Shown here one piece after another: positions 23,200 through 30,708 of a stretch of DNA of 64,000 nt. The position numbers were made by a program, and so were the translations under genes. Under the pieces are notes generated by a model. It saw only the letters and a list, made by a program, of their open reading frames with translations, was not told the DNA's origin and searched no databases. Where the stretch lies: NCBI GenBank assembly GCA_046350355.1, contig JAXMAN010000002.1:1178001-1242000 (forward strand), in the 5' to 3' direction. How positions within the stretch are numbered: the first letter of the stretch is position 1; the number at the start of each line of letters is the position of its first letter. Origin of the DNA: UBA966 sp046350355. GTDB taxonomy: Bacteria; Planctomycetota; Phycisphaerae; Phycisphaerales; SM1A02.

Positions 23200-24849
23200 T
23201 CAGGAGCGCTCCGGCCCGCCACGATAGCCCGTGGCGCTCGGTTCCAGCTCCATCTCGGCCAGGAACCCCTCGGCGGCCTCGGCGAGCTCCTCCGGCGCGG
23301 GCGCTTCCGTCTCGCCCAGCGCGGCCGTCGCCGACTGCACCGATCGCACGGGCAGGCCGCGCAGGACCAGCCCCGCCGCCCCCGCGTCCAGCGCGACCAG
23401 CAGGTGCGCGGCGCGCGATTCGTAGCCGGCGTCGAGCCAGCCGCGCACGACCTCGCTCGCCTGCTCCGGGGCGGCGCGGACCGCCTCGCTGGCGGCGGCG
23501 AGCGCGGGCGACTCCTCGATGGGCTCGGGCTCCACGGGCTCGACGATCGCGGGCGCGCGGGTGGTCGCCGCAGGACGGCCGGCGCCCGGGCGCGTGCGCT
23601 GCAGCGTCCAGGAGCCGACGGCGGCGGCGCCGACGATCGTCAGGAAGGCCCAGCCCCAGGGGAAGCTCGGCGCGGGACCGCCGCCGGGACCCAGCGGCGT
23701 CGTGCGCTCGCGGGCGGCGCCGTCGAACGCGACCTGCGAGGGCGAGCGTGCGGCGAACGGCTCGGCCGGCGCGGGCGCGTCGATGCCGACCTCGGCGCTG
23801 CTGGCGGCGGGCGCGTCGCCCGCATCGGCGGCCATCGCGACCGCGACCGCCGTCGGGCAGTTGCCCGCGGGGCACTGAAGGAAGGGCTCGACCATCGCGG
23901 CGATGCGGTCGCGCTCCGTGGCGAGCACGGCGGGCAGTTCGCGCACGGTGCCTTCGGGGGTGAGCGCGCGCGCCTGCAGGTAGCCGCGCGGCAGGTGGAT
24001 CGTGGCGACCATGCCGCCCGACTCCGCCTCGCGCACGGCGACGCGCACGCCGGGAATGTCGGTGAGCATCGCCGCGAGCAGCGCGTTGGCGCGCTCCTCG
24101 CGCGCGCGGACGATGTCGGCGACGGCGCGCTCCTCGGCGCCGCGCGGCTGGCGTGCGCGCCCCGCGACCGCGTCGAGGATCGCCACCTGCTCCGGACGCA
24201 GCCCGGGCGAGGCGCCGCAGACGAGCACGGCGACCGCATCGACGAGGTCCTGCGGCATCGGTCCCGAGCGCATCGTCACGGTGACGGCCGCGGCCCCACC
24301 GCTGGCGCTGCCGGGGGCGCCGCTGCGGTGCGCCTCGGTGAGCACGACCTGCGCGCGCGCCACGCCGGGCTGCTGCGCGATCGCGGACTCGAGCGCCTGC
24401 ATCGTGGCGGCGAGCCGGCGCGCGCGCGTCTGGTCGCTGCTGGCGAAGACGGATTCGTCGGCGAGCGCGCTCGCCATCGCGTTGGGCGCGGGGCGGGCGG
24501 CGGCGAGCGTCTCGATCGCGGTGCGCACCTGCGCGGCGGGGACCCAGAGGGCGCCCTCGCGCTGCGCGGCGGGGATGCCGGCGGCGACGAGCGTCGCGCG
24601 CGCGGCCGCGGCGTCGGCGGCGGGGACGGCGAGCGCGACCTCGGTGCCCGCGGCGCGCGGCCAGAAGCCCCACGCGGCGACGACGGCGACGAAGGCCGCG
24701 CCCAGCGCGACCATCGTCGCGCGGCGGCCGCGCACGATCGTCCACGGCGAGGCGGGCTCCGGCGGCTCGGGATCGGACAACGGCGCGTCGCCGGCGATCC
24801 AGGCGTCGTCGCGGTCGTCCTCCACCAGGTCGCGTCGCATCGGTTCCAT
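23200..24849 (-). CDS. fliF: Flagellar MS-ring protein FliF with a FliG-like C-terminal part
   Basis: 549 aa. TM1 is near residues 44-63 and TM2 near 396-416. The region between has the YscJ/FliF ring-building pattern SSDQTRARRLAATMQALESAI then PGVARAQVVLTEAHR. After TM2, residues 455-473 (EAVRAAPEQASEVVRGWL) look like the FliF tail that binds FliG, and residues 476-535 (ESRAAHLLVALDAGAAGLVLRGLP...) resemble the FliG N-terminal domain, so this may be a natural FliF-FliGN fusion. The ATG at 24849 has AGGAG 6 bases before it. It follows fliE by 28 bases. The export apparatus and hook genes are not in this window. Confidence 0.78.
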   Translation of the reverse strand: MEPMRRDLVEDDRDDAWIAGDAPLSDPEPPEPASPWTIVRGRRATMVALGAAFVAVVAAWGFWPRAAGTEVALAVPAADAAAARATLVAAGIPAAQREGALWVPAAQVRTAIETLAAARPAPNAMASALADESVFASSDQTRARRLAATMQALESAIAQQPGVARAQVVLTEAHRSGAPGSASGGAAAVTVTMRSGPMPQDLVDAVAVLVCGASPGLRPEQVAILDAVAGRARQPRGAEERAVADIVRAREERANALLAAMLTDIPGVRVAVREAESGGMVATIHLPRGYLQARALTPEGTVRELPAVLATERDRIAAMVEPFLQCPAGNCPTAVAVAMAADAGDAPAASSAEVGIDAPAPAEPFAARSPSQVAFDGAARERTTPLGPGGGPAPSFPWGWAFLTIVGAAAVGSWTLQRTRPGAGRPAATTRAPAIVEPVEPEPIEESPALAAASEAVRAAPEQASEVVRGWLDAGYESRAAHLLVALDAGAAGLVLRGLPVRSVQSATAALGETEAPAPEELAEAAEGFLAEMELEPSATGYRGGPERS

Positions 24850-24877
24850 CGGTCACTCCTGTCGCCGCGCGATGCGG

Positions 24878-25249
24878 CTACGCACGCAGATCGCGCATCT
24901 GCGCGTAGGCATCGAGCATGGCGTTGCGCACCGCCTGCAGCATCTGGAAGGCGGCGTCGGCCTTGCGGGTGGCCAGTAGCACGCCGGCGACATCGGTCGT
25001 CTCCCCCGCGCGCAGCGCCTGCGCGGCGCGCTCGGCCTCGGCGCCCAGCGCGCGGGCCTGCGAGAGCTCCTGCTGGATGCGCGCGACGAGCGCATCGCCC
25101 GCGCGCAGCGGCGCGGCGGCGTCGGTCGCGGATGCGGCGCCCGCGGTGGTGGCCTGCTCCGACGCGGCCACCATCGCGCGCGACGACGTCGCCACGACCG
25201 GGGCGGGTGCCGCTCCGGACGAGGCAATGGCTCCGATGGGTTCGCTCAC
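24878..25249 (-). CDS. fliE: Flagellar hook-basal body protein FliE
   Basis: 123 aa from GTG 25249, chosen because GGAG lies 6 bases upstream. An in-frame ATG at 25285 lacks a Shine-Dalgarno sequence. The C-terminal third matches FliE: VAGVLLATRKADAAFQMLQAVRNAMLDAYAQMRDLRA (VRNxxxxAY motif). FliE is the small rod-MS ring adaptor exported early in assembly. The N-terminal half is Ala/Ser/Thr-rich and low in complexity. It is the first gene before fliF, in the usual fliE-fliF order. Confidence 0.85.
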   Translation of the reverse strand: MSEPIGAIASSGAAPAPVVATSSRAMVAASEQATTAGAASATDAAAPLRAGDALVARIQQELSQARALGAEAERAAQALRAGETTDVAGVLLATRKADAAFQMLQAVRNAMLDAYAQMRDLRA

Positions 25250-25426
25250 GCTCCGCTCCAGCGTCCTCGGCGCGCGCTCCCGCATCCGTGCGGGTGGCGG
25301 CGCGCCGCGCCGACTTCATCGGCAACTTCTGCGCGAAGCCTGCAAAAGTCGCGCGGGAGGACTTCGGGGCCGAGAACCGGGCGCCGGCCACCCCGACGGG
25401 CGGTCCGCGCCCCCCGCCACCGAGCT
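25250..25426. other. Intergenic region upstream of fliE
   Basis: 177 bases before fliE. I looked for a sigma-54 site (GG-N10-GC) and a sigma-28 site. The minus strand holds TTTTGCA without a GG 10 bases before it, and GCCGATGA without TAAA 15 bases before it. No convincing promoter is visible. Confidence 0.4.
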
Positions 25427-25819
25427 TCAGGCGTTGGCCGGAACCAGCCCCGCGGTCTTCCACTGCCGCAGCTTCATCCCCAGGGTGCGCACGCCGATCC
25501 CCAGCGCCCGGGCGGTCCGGTCGCGGTGCCCGCCGAAGCGGTCCAGCGTCGCCATGATCGTTCGTCGCTCGATGTCGGCCAGGGTCATCGTCTCGCCGTC
25601 GCAGGCGAGCGCGGCGTCCCCCGCCGCACCCGAGCGCAGCGTGTCGAGCTCGCGCGAGAGCTCCTCGACGCGCTCGAGCAGGACGCGGTGCGTGCCCTCG
25701 ACGCCGGCGGCGACCTGCTGGAACGCGGCCACCAGCTCCTCGAGCCCCTGCCGGTCGGCAGGCGCGGTCGAGGCATCCGCGGTCATTCGTGTTGCGCGTC
25801 CATCCAGTCCGTCGTGCAC
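25427..25819 (-). CDS. Fis-type HTH protein lacking an AAA+ domain
   Basis: 130 aa. The C-terminal 45 residues, TLADIERRTIMATLDRFGGHRDRTARALGIGVRTLGMKLRQWK, are the Fis/HTH_8 helix-turn-helix found at the end of sigma-54 activators (NtrC, FleQ, FlgR). The AAA+ and receiver domains are absent. Residues 25-65 form a probable coiled coil (EELVAAFQQVAAGVEGTHRVLLERVEEL). The GTG start at 25819 has AGGAG 6 bases upstream. Placed just before fliE and in the same genome region as rpoN, it may modulate flagellar sigma-54 promoters. It could also be a Fis-like nucleoid protein. Confidence 0.8.
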   Translation of the reverse strand: MHDGLDGRATRMTADASTAPADRQGLEELVAAFQQVAAGVEGTHRVLLERVEELSRELDTLRSGAAGDAALACDGETMTLADIERRTIMATLDRFGGHRDRTARALGIGVRTLGMKLRQWKTAGLVPANA

Positions 25820-25855
25820 GCGGCGCTCCTGCGGCGGGTCCGTCCGCCCGCAGCG

Positions 25856-27406
25856 CTATCGGCGTTCGGAGGGCGGCGGCTTGAGCGCCTGCCCGCGCGC
25901 GGGCGCGCGCACGACCGCGGTGCGCGAGGCGACCTCGCCGAGTCCGCGTCCGCCGGGGACGATGATCGTGAAGAGTCCCGCGATCGGCGCGAGCAGCAGG
26001 ATCGACTTGAAGAAGTTGCGCACGAGCGTCTGCCAGAGGCGCGGCTTCGCGCCCGCGGGCTCGACGCGCACGACGCGTCCGCCGACGATCCACTTGCCCA
26101 GGCTCGTGCCGGCGATCGCCTCGGTGGTTCCCGAGACCAGCAGCGCGATGAGCAGCGCCGCCACGCCCCAGGTCGCCGCCTGCAGGTCGGTCGTCCACAG
26201 CGGGAGCACCGCGACCTGGCCGATGCGCCCGCCCAGCAGGAGCGCGACGCCGAAGCCCGGGAGCAGATCGATGACCAGCGCGCCCACGCGCGGGCCGATC
26301 GGCAGCGCCTCGCAGCCTTCGGGCACGAGCACCGCCCCCTGCGGCCCCGCGCTGCGCAGCAGGAAGGCGGAGAGGATCGTCGCGAGCACCACCATCCCCA
26401 GGATCGGCAGGTGCAGCCAGGCGCGCGGATCGATCGGCTGCGGCGCGAGCACCTGCGTCGGCCCGATCTCGCCGCGCACGCCGTCGATGCGCCGCGCCGC
26501 CGCGCCGCCCTCGCCGGTGCCGATGAGGAGCGCGAAGTCGTCGCCCTCGCCCAGCAGCGCCCACGGCTGCGGCGGTGGCTGCAGCGTGGCGAGCGTGACG
26601 GTGCCCCCCTCGCGCAGGTAGAGGAGCGCGATGGCGCGCTCGGGGGCGAATGCCATCGCCGCCGGACGCGCTGCGCCGGAGACGAGGTCGAGCAGCTTGG
26701 GGACCGCGAGCGTCGTCTCGCTCCACGCGCCGTCGCGCGCGAGGACGCGGGCGCGTCCGTCGGGGGCGAGCACCGCGGGCCGACCGTCCAGGCGCAAGAG
26801 CCGCGCGACCTCGTCGCCCGCCGGCGCGCCGGGGACCGTCTCCCAGTCGCCGCTGCCCAGGCGCTCCAGCGGTGCGCCCGCGCGCAGCGCGTAGAGCACG
26901 CCGTCGGCGGCGACGAGCCCGCGCAGCGCCCCCTCGGGCGCGAGGCTTCGCCGCAGCTCCATGCGTCCGGGCGGATCGTCGTAGAAGGCGCCGGTCGCGG
27001 GGTTGCGCGCGACGAGCGCGGTGGCGACCTCGCGCCGCGCGCCCGCGGCGGCGTCGAGCACCACCCAGACGCGCCCGCCCTCCGCGGCGACCGCGAGCGG
27101 CGCCTGCCGGAAGGAGAAGGCGCGACGCGCGAAGGCGCCGTTCATCCCGCGCGCATGGTGCAGGAGCACGTGCTCGCGGCCGTTGGGGGTGTTGCGCTCG
27201 AAGGCGGCCCAGAGATGCTCGCCATCGCTGGCGGCGGGGACGCGCGGGCCGGGAGGCTCGACGCCGGCGACGGGGCCACCATCGGTGCGGGCGGCCGCCT
27301 GCGCGCGCGGCACGGGCGCGAACGCCAGCGCCAGCAGCGCCGCCATGGCGGCCAGCACGGCGAGCGCGCGTCGCCGGGCCGGTGCGGTGAACCCGGCGGG
27401 CGTCAC
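25856..27406 (-). CDS. RDD-family membrane protein with N-terminal extracytoplasmic domain
   Basis: 516 aa. An N-terminal signal or membrane helix (RRRALAVLAAMAALLALAFAP) is followed by about 290 residues of repeating short strands (EHLWAAFERN, GRVWVVLDAA, DGVLYALRAG, DGRPAVLAPDGRAR), which look like a beta-propeller. Then come a membrane helix (LPILGMVVLATILSAFLL) and an RDD domain: PIGPRVGALVIDLLPGFGVALLL, SLGKWIVGGRVVRVEP, WQTLVRNFFKSILLLAPIAGL. The GTG start lies in a GTGA overlap with the upstream lipoprotein gene. RDD proteins are mostly of unknown function; some are ion antiporters. Confidence 0.82.
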   Translation of the reverse strand: MTPAGFTAPARRRALAVLAAMAALLALAFAPVPRAQAAARTDGGPVAGVEPPGPRVPAASDGEHLWAAFERNTPNGREHVLLHHARGMNGAFARRAFSFRQAPLAVAAEGGRVWVVLDAAAGARREVATALVARNPATGAFYDDPPGRMELRRSLAPEGALRGLVAADGVLYALRAGAPLERLGSGDWETVPGAPAGDEVARLLRLDGRPAVLAPDGRARVLARDGAWSETTLAVPKLLDLVSGAARPAAMAFAPERAIALLYLREGGTVTLATLQPPPQPWALLGEGDDFALLIGTGEGGAAARRIDGVRGEIGPTQVLAPQPIDPRAWLHLPILGMVVLATILSAFLLRSAGPQGAVLVPEGCEALPIGPRVGALVIDLLPGFGVALLLGGRIGQVAVLPLWTTDLQAATWGVAALLIALLVSGTTEAIAGTSLGKWIVGGRVVRVEPAGAKPRLWQTLVRNFFKSILLLAPIAGLFTIIVPGGRGLGEVASRTAVVRAPARGQALKPPPSERR

Positions 27407-28248
27407 TGCGGGTCGTCCTCGGTCTTGCCCGGCGCGAAGCGGTCGCGCAGGGCCTGGAAGTCGTAGAGCCCGGGCTTGTCGACGGCCTCGCGGTCCGCGC
27501 GGGCGGTGTCGAAGGTGACGGCGATCTCGCTCGTGCCCGCCTGCCCGCTGGCGCTGGCGCGCACGCGCCGCGGGATGCGCGGCCAGGCGCCGGGCGAGGC
27601 CCCCGCCGTCTCCACGGGCATGAAGTCGCGCAGCGTCGAGGCGCAGACGACCTCGCCGCCGCGCACGATGCGCACCGCCACCGGCGCGAGCGAGCGCGGG
27701 TCGAAGTCCGCCTCGATCACCGTCGCCGGCGGCAGCGGCGCGGCGCCCGCGTCGACCGGCACGCTGGCGACGCCGTCGTGCATGCGCACCGTCGCGCCGG
27801 GCGCGGGCGCAAGCGGGACGATCGCCAGCAGCCAGGGCAGCGCCGCGCTCGTGCCGGCGCGCGTCCCCGCGAGCTGGCCCGTCCGCAGCGCCACCGGCTG
27901 CGCCTTCAGCTCGAAGGCCCACCAGCGCACGCCGTCGCTGCCGATCCACGCCCAGCGGTCGCCCAGCTTCGAGACGCTCGCCGCGAAGCCGCGGCCGGGC
28001 ATCCAGCGGAAATCCAGGTCCCCCTGGTCGAAGTGCTCGCCCTCGTGGTCCTTGGTTCGCAGCTCCACCACGCCGCGCCCCTGCAGCGCGGCGAGCGAGC
28101 CGACGCGCGCCCGCTCGCTCGCGGCGATCGCGGCGACCTCCGGCGGCGGCGCCTGCGCGGGCCCCTTCTGCGGGCCGCAGCAGCCCGACGCGAACGCGGG
28201 CGCCAGGGCCAGCGCGGCCAGGAGCGCCAGGCGGGCGGCGCGGATCAC
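27403..28248 (-). CDS. Lipoprotein, LolA/LolB-like
   Basis: 281 aa. The signal peptide ARLALLAALALAPAFASGCC has a lipobox ending in two Cys. The mature part starts with a Pro/Ala linker and a beta-rich region (LAALQGRGVVELRTKDHEGEHFDQGDLDFRW, WAWIGSDGVRWWAFEL) that resembles the half-barrel of LolA/LolB-type lipoprotein carriers. The GTG start overlaps the upstream stop as GTGA, and its stop overlaps the RDD start in the same way. The three genes are one coupled operon. The LolB-like assignment rests on pattern only. Confidence 0.7.
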   Translation of the reverse strand: MIRAARLALLAALALAPAFASGCCGPQKGPAQAPPPEVAAIAASERARVGSLAALQGRGVVELRTKDHEGEHFDQGDLDFRWMPGRGFAASVSKLGDRWAWIGSDGVRWWAFELKAQPVALRTGQLAGTRAGTSAALPWLLAIVPLAPAPGATVRMHDGVASVPVDAGAAPLPPATVIEADFDPRSLAPVAVRIVRGGEVVCASTLRDFMPVETAGASPGAWPRIPRRVRASASGQAGTSEIAVTFDTARADREAVDKPGLYDFQALRDRFAPGKTEDDPQ

Positions 28249-28775
28249 AGCTCGCTCTGCATGACCTCGCCGAGGTGCTCGGCAAGCTCCTGCAGGTCCT
28301 CGTCGCGGATCTGGGGGTTGCGGACGCGGATCGGGGGGATCTCCTCCCCCATGCCGCGCTTCTGGACGAGCCAGGTCTCGCTCGCGCCCTCGCGCTCGAC
28401 GCGGATGTGGCGCAGCAGCTTCTTGCGCAGCAGGATCAGGCAGAGCAGCCAGCGGTAGGCGAGGCGCTGCGCCCGGTCGTCCCCCTCCAGCCGGTCGAAG
28501 AGCTCCACGAGCGTGTCGTCGTCCACCAGGAGGCGGCGCTTCTGGTCGGGCTCGGGCGCGGTCGTGCGCCAGAAGCAGACCAGCCCCTGCGGGCGGGCGC
28601 CCGTCTCCCACGCCTCGCGCGAGTAGTCGTGGCGCACGAACTCGTGCCCCTCCTCCTGCGGCGGCGCCTCGCAGAGCGTGGCGACGATGGGCTCGCCGGG
28701 GGCGAGATCGCGGCCGGTGGCCGCGCAGCGCGCGGTGAAGCGTCCGAGGGAGAAGCTGCTCGAGGCGCGTGACAT
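28245..28775 (-). CDS. Conserved cytoplasmic protein of unknown function
   Basis: 176 aa, no signal or membrane segment. Begins FSLGRFTARCAATGRDLAPGEPIVATL, followed by REAWETGARPQGLVCFWRTTAPEPDQKRRLLVDDDTLVELFDRL and a helical C-terminus (LAYRWLLCLILLRKKLLRHIRVEREG). I know this pattern from planctomycete genomes, but no function is assigned. Two early Cys could form half of a zinc site. It heads the operon with the lipoprotein and RDD genes. A TACGAT hexamer ends 6 bases before the ATG. It diverges from cdaA. Confidence 0.75.
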   Translation of the reverse strand: MSRASSSFSLGRFTARCAATGRDLAPGEPIVATLCEAPPQEEGHEFVRHDYSREAWETGARPQGLVCFWRTTAPEPDQKRRLLVDDDTLVELFDRLEGDDRAQRLAYRWLLCLILLRKKLLRHIRVEREGASETWLVQKRGMGEEIPPIRVRNPQIRDEDLQELAEHLGEVMQSEL

Positions 28776-28781
28776 GCGCGC

Positions 28782-28787
28782 ATCGTA
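28782..28787 (-). promoter_or_regulatory. -10 element, leaderless type, for the 28775 gene
   Basis: Minus-strand TACGAT, 6 bases before the ATG at 28775. Confidence 0.6.
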
Positions 28788-28835
28788 GTGCGGCCGCGCA
28801 GCCGCGCGACGCGCGCCAAACGCAGGTCCGCGGCT

Positions 28836-28841
28836 TATACT
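28836..28841 (+). promoter_or_regulatory. -10 element of cdaA, leaderless type
   Basis: TATACT with 8 bases to the ATG at 28850. This is the closest to the TATAAT consensus in the window. Confidence 0.65.
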
Positions 28842-28849
28842 CGCCGCGG

Positions 28850-29692
28850 ATGCTCGAGCGACTCGGCCAGCTCTTCCGAGGCAATGAGCCGGTCGCCATC
28901 GCGATCGAGCTGGCGGTGATCTGGGCGATCGTCTACGGGGTGCTGCGCTTCCTGCGCGGGACGCGCGGCGCGGGCGTCCTCAAGGGCGTCATCGTCATCC
29001 TGGCGGCGATCATCCTGAGCCTGCGCTTCGCGGGCACGGCCAGCGACAGCTTCGCGCGCCTGCGCTACGTGGCGGAGGCGCTCGCGGGGACGCTGGCGAT
29101 CGCGCTCGTGGTCATCTTCCAGCCGGAGCTGCGCCAGGGCCTGATCCGCCTGGGCCGCTCGCGCTTCTTCGGCAGCAGCAAGGCGAGCTTCCGGCAGGTG
29201 GTCCCCGCCATCGACGAGGCGGTCGAGTTCCTCAGCCGCAACCAGTTCGGCGCGCTCATCGTCATCGAGCGCGGCGTGCCGCTGGGCGACATGATCACCA
29301 CCGGCGTGCCCATCGACGGCGAGGTCTCCGCGCGCCTGCTCGAGTCCATCTTCTGGCCCAACAGCCCGCTGCACGACCTGGCGGTGGTCATCCGCGGCGA
29401 CCGCGTGGCGGCGGCGAACGTGCAGCTCCCGCTCGCGGACGCGGCGACGGTGCCTGCGCGGCTGGGCTCGCGCCACCAGGCCGCGGTGGGCGCGACGCTC
29501 GAGACGGACGCGATCGTCGTCGTCGTGAGCGAGCAGACGGGCGCGATCCGCATCGCCGCGGCCGGGCAGCTGGGCGAGCCCATCGCCTACGACGACTTCG
29601 TGCGCACGCTCGAGCGCGCGCTCGCGACCACCTCGGACGAGGGGATCGCGCTGGATTCCATCGGGGGCACGCGCCCCGGAGGCGCGCTGTGA
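28850..29692 (+). CDS. cdaA: CdaA-family diadenylate cyclase with altered catalytic motifs
   Basis: 280 aa. Three N-terminal membrane helices (residues about 15-90) and a DAC domain: GALIVIERG, GVPIDGEVSARLLESIF, PLHDLAVVIRGDRV, LGSRHQAAVGATLETDAIVVVVSE. CdaA makes c-di-AMP from two ATP. In active enzymes the two signature motifs are DGA and RHR. Here they are Asp176-Leu177-Ala178 and Arg208-His209-Gln210, so one residue in each motif has changed. It is coupled by GTGA to a YbbR-like gene, the usual CdaA-CdaR pair, so the complex should still form. Activity is uncertain. Confidence 0.88.
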   Translation: MLERLGQLFRGNEPVAIAIELAVIWAIVYGVLRFLRGTRGAGVLKGVIVILAAIILSLRFAGTASDSFARLRYVAEALAGTLAIALVVIFQPELRQGLIRLGRSRFFGSSKASFRQVVPAIDEAVEFLSRNQFGALIVIERGVPLGDMITTGVPIDGEVSARLLESIFWPNSPLHDLAVVIRGDRVAAANVQLPLADAATVPARLGSRHQAAVGATLETDAIVVVVSEQTGAIRIAAAGQLGEPIAYDDFVRTLERALATTSDEGIALDSIGGTRPGGAL

Positions 29693-30708
29693 AGTCCCAC
29701 ATCGGCTGGCGCAGCGAGGTGCTCAACATGATCGCCGCGGCGATCATCGCGCTGCTGGTCTGGGCCTACGCCAACGACCGCACGCGCGAGGCCGCGACCG
29801 TCAGCGGCAGCATCCGCCTGGGCGTGAACGACCCGCGCGCGCAGTACCTGGAGCCGGTCACGCCGGTGCCCGTCTCGCTGGAGGTCCGCGGCAGCCGCCG
29901 CGCGATCGAGCAGCTCGAGGACGCGATGCGCGGCGGGCTGAGCCTGGTCGCGGGCGTGCGCGACATCGCGGGCGAGCCGGGCGCGCACATCATCGACCTC
30001 GCCGAGACCATCGGCGCGCAGCCGACCGTCGCCTCGCTGGGCGTCGAGATCGTGCGCGCGCGCCCCGAGTCGGTCCGCTACGAGGTGGGCACGCTCGTCA
30101 CCGAGCAGGTGCCGATCACGCCGATCATGCCGCGCACCTCGGTGCAGGGCGAGATCGTCGTCGACCCCCCCGTCGCGACGGTGACGCTCCCCGAGACCGC
30201 GCGCCGCGCCATCGGCGCGCTCACGCTCGACGCGGACGTGGACACCAAGAACCTCGAGCCCGGCACGCCGCAGCAGATCGACGTCGACCTGCGCGCCCCC
30301 GAGGCGCTCGCCCGCTGGCGCGACCTGTACCGCGTCGTGCCGCCGCGCGCGAAGGTGAGCTTCACGCTGCTGGCGACGACGGCGGACCTCAAGCTCACCT
30401 CGGTCCCGGTGCGCCTGGCGCTGCCCCCCGAGGCGGCGAGCTGGGACGTCTCCCCCGCGCTGGGCGACGAGTCCGTCGCCGAGGTGCTGGTGACCGGACC
30501 GCGCAGCGCGATCGAGACGCTCTCCTCCAGCGCCTTCCAACCCGCCGCGATCGTCGATGTCCGCGCCGACCAGCTTGTCGCGGGCACGGCGACGGTGCCG
30601 ATCAGCTTCTGGCGCCTGCCCGAGGGGGTGAAGGTGCTCAAGGCCGGCCGCGCCGCCGCGGGCGAGATGCCCACGGTGCAGCTTCGCATGCTTCCCAGGC
30701 CGCGCTAG
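29689..30708 (+). CDS. YbbR-like (CdaR-type) protein
   Basis: 339 aa. One N-terminal membrane helix (LNMIAAAIIALLVWAYA) and then extracytoplasmic YbbR-type repeats (for example VPVSLEVRGSRRAIEQL, PVRLALPPEAASW, AEVLVTGPRSAIETL). In Firmicutes CdaR binds CdaA and regulates c-di-AMP synthesis. The GTG start overlaps the cdaA stop (GTGA). The stop TAG shares CTAG with the convergent tyrS stop at 30705-30708. Confidence 0.85.
   Translation: MKSHIGWRSEVLNMIAAAIIALLVWAYANDRTREAATVSGSIRLGVNDPRAQYLEPVTPVPVSLEVRGSRRAIEQLEDAMRGGLSLVAGVRDIAGEPGAHIIDLAETIGAQPTVASLGVEIVRARPESVRYEVGTLVTEQVPITPIMPRTSVQGEIVVDPPVATVTLPETARRAIGALTLDADVDTKNLEPGTPQQIDVDLRAPEALARWRDLYRVVPPRAKVSFTLLATTADLKLTSVPVRLALPPEAASWDVSPALGDESVAEVLVTGPRSAIETLSSSAFQPAAIVDVRADQLVAGTATVPISFWRLPEGVKVLKAGRAAAGEMPTVQLRMLPRPR

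Noticed and set aside
25250..25426. Sigma-54 or sigma-28 promoter before fliE
   Set aside because: TTGCA lacks GG at the right distance and GCCGATGA lacks TAAA 15 bases upstream.
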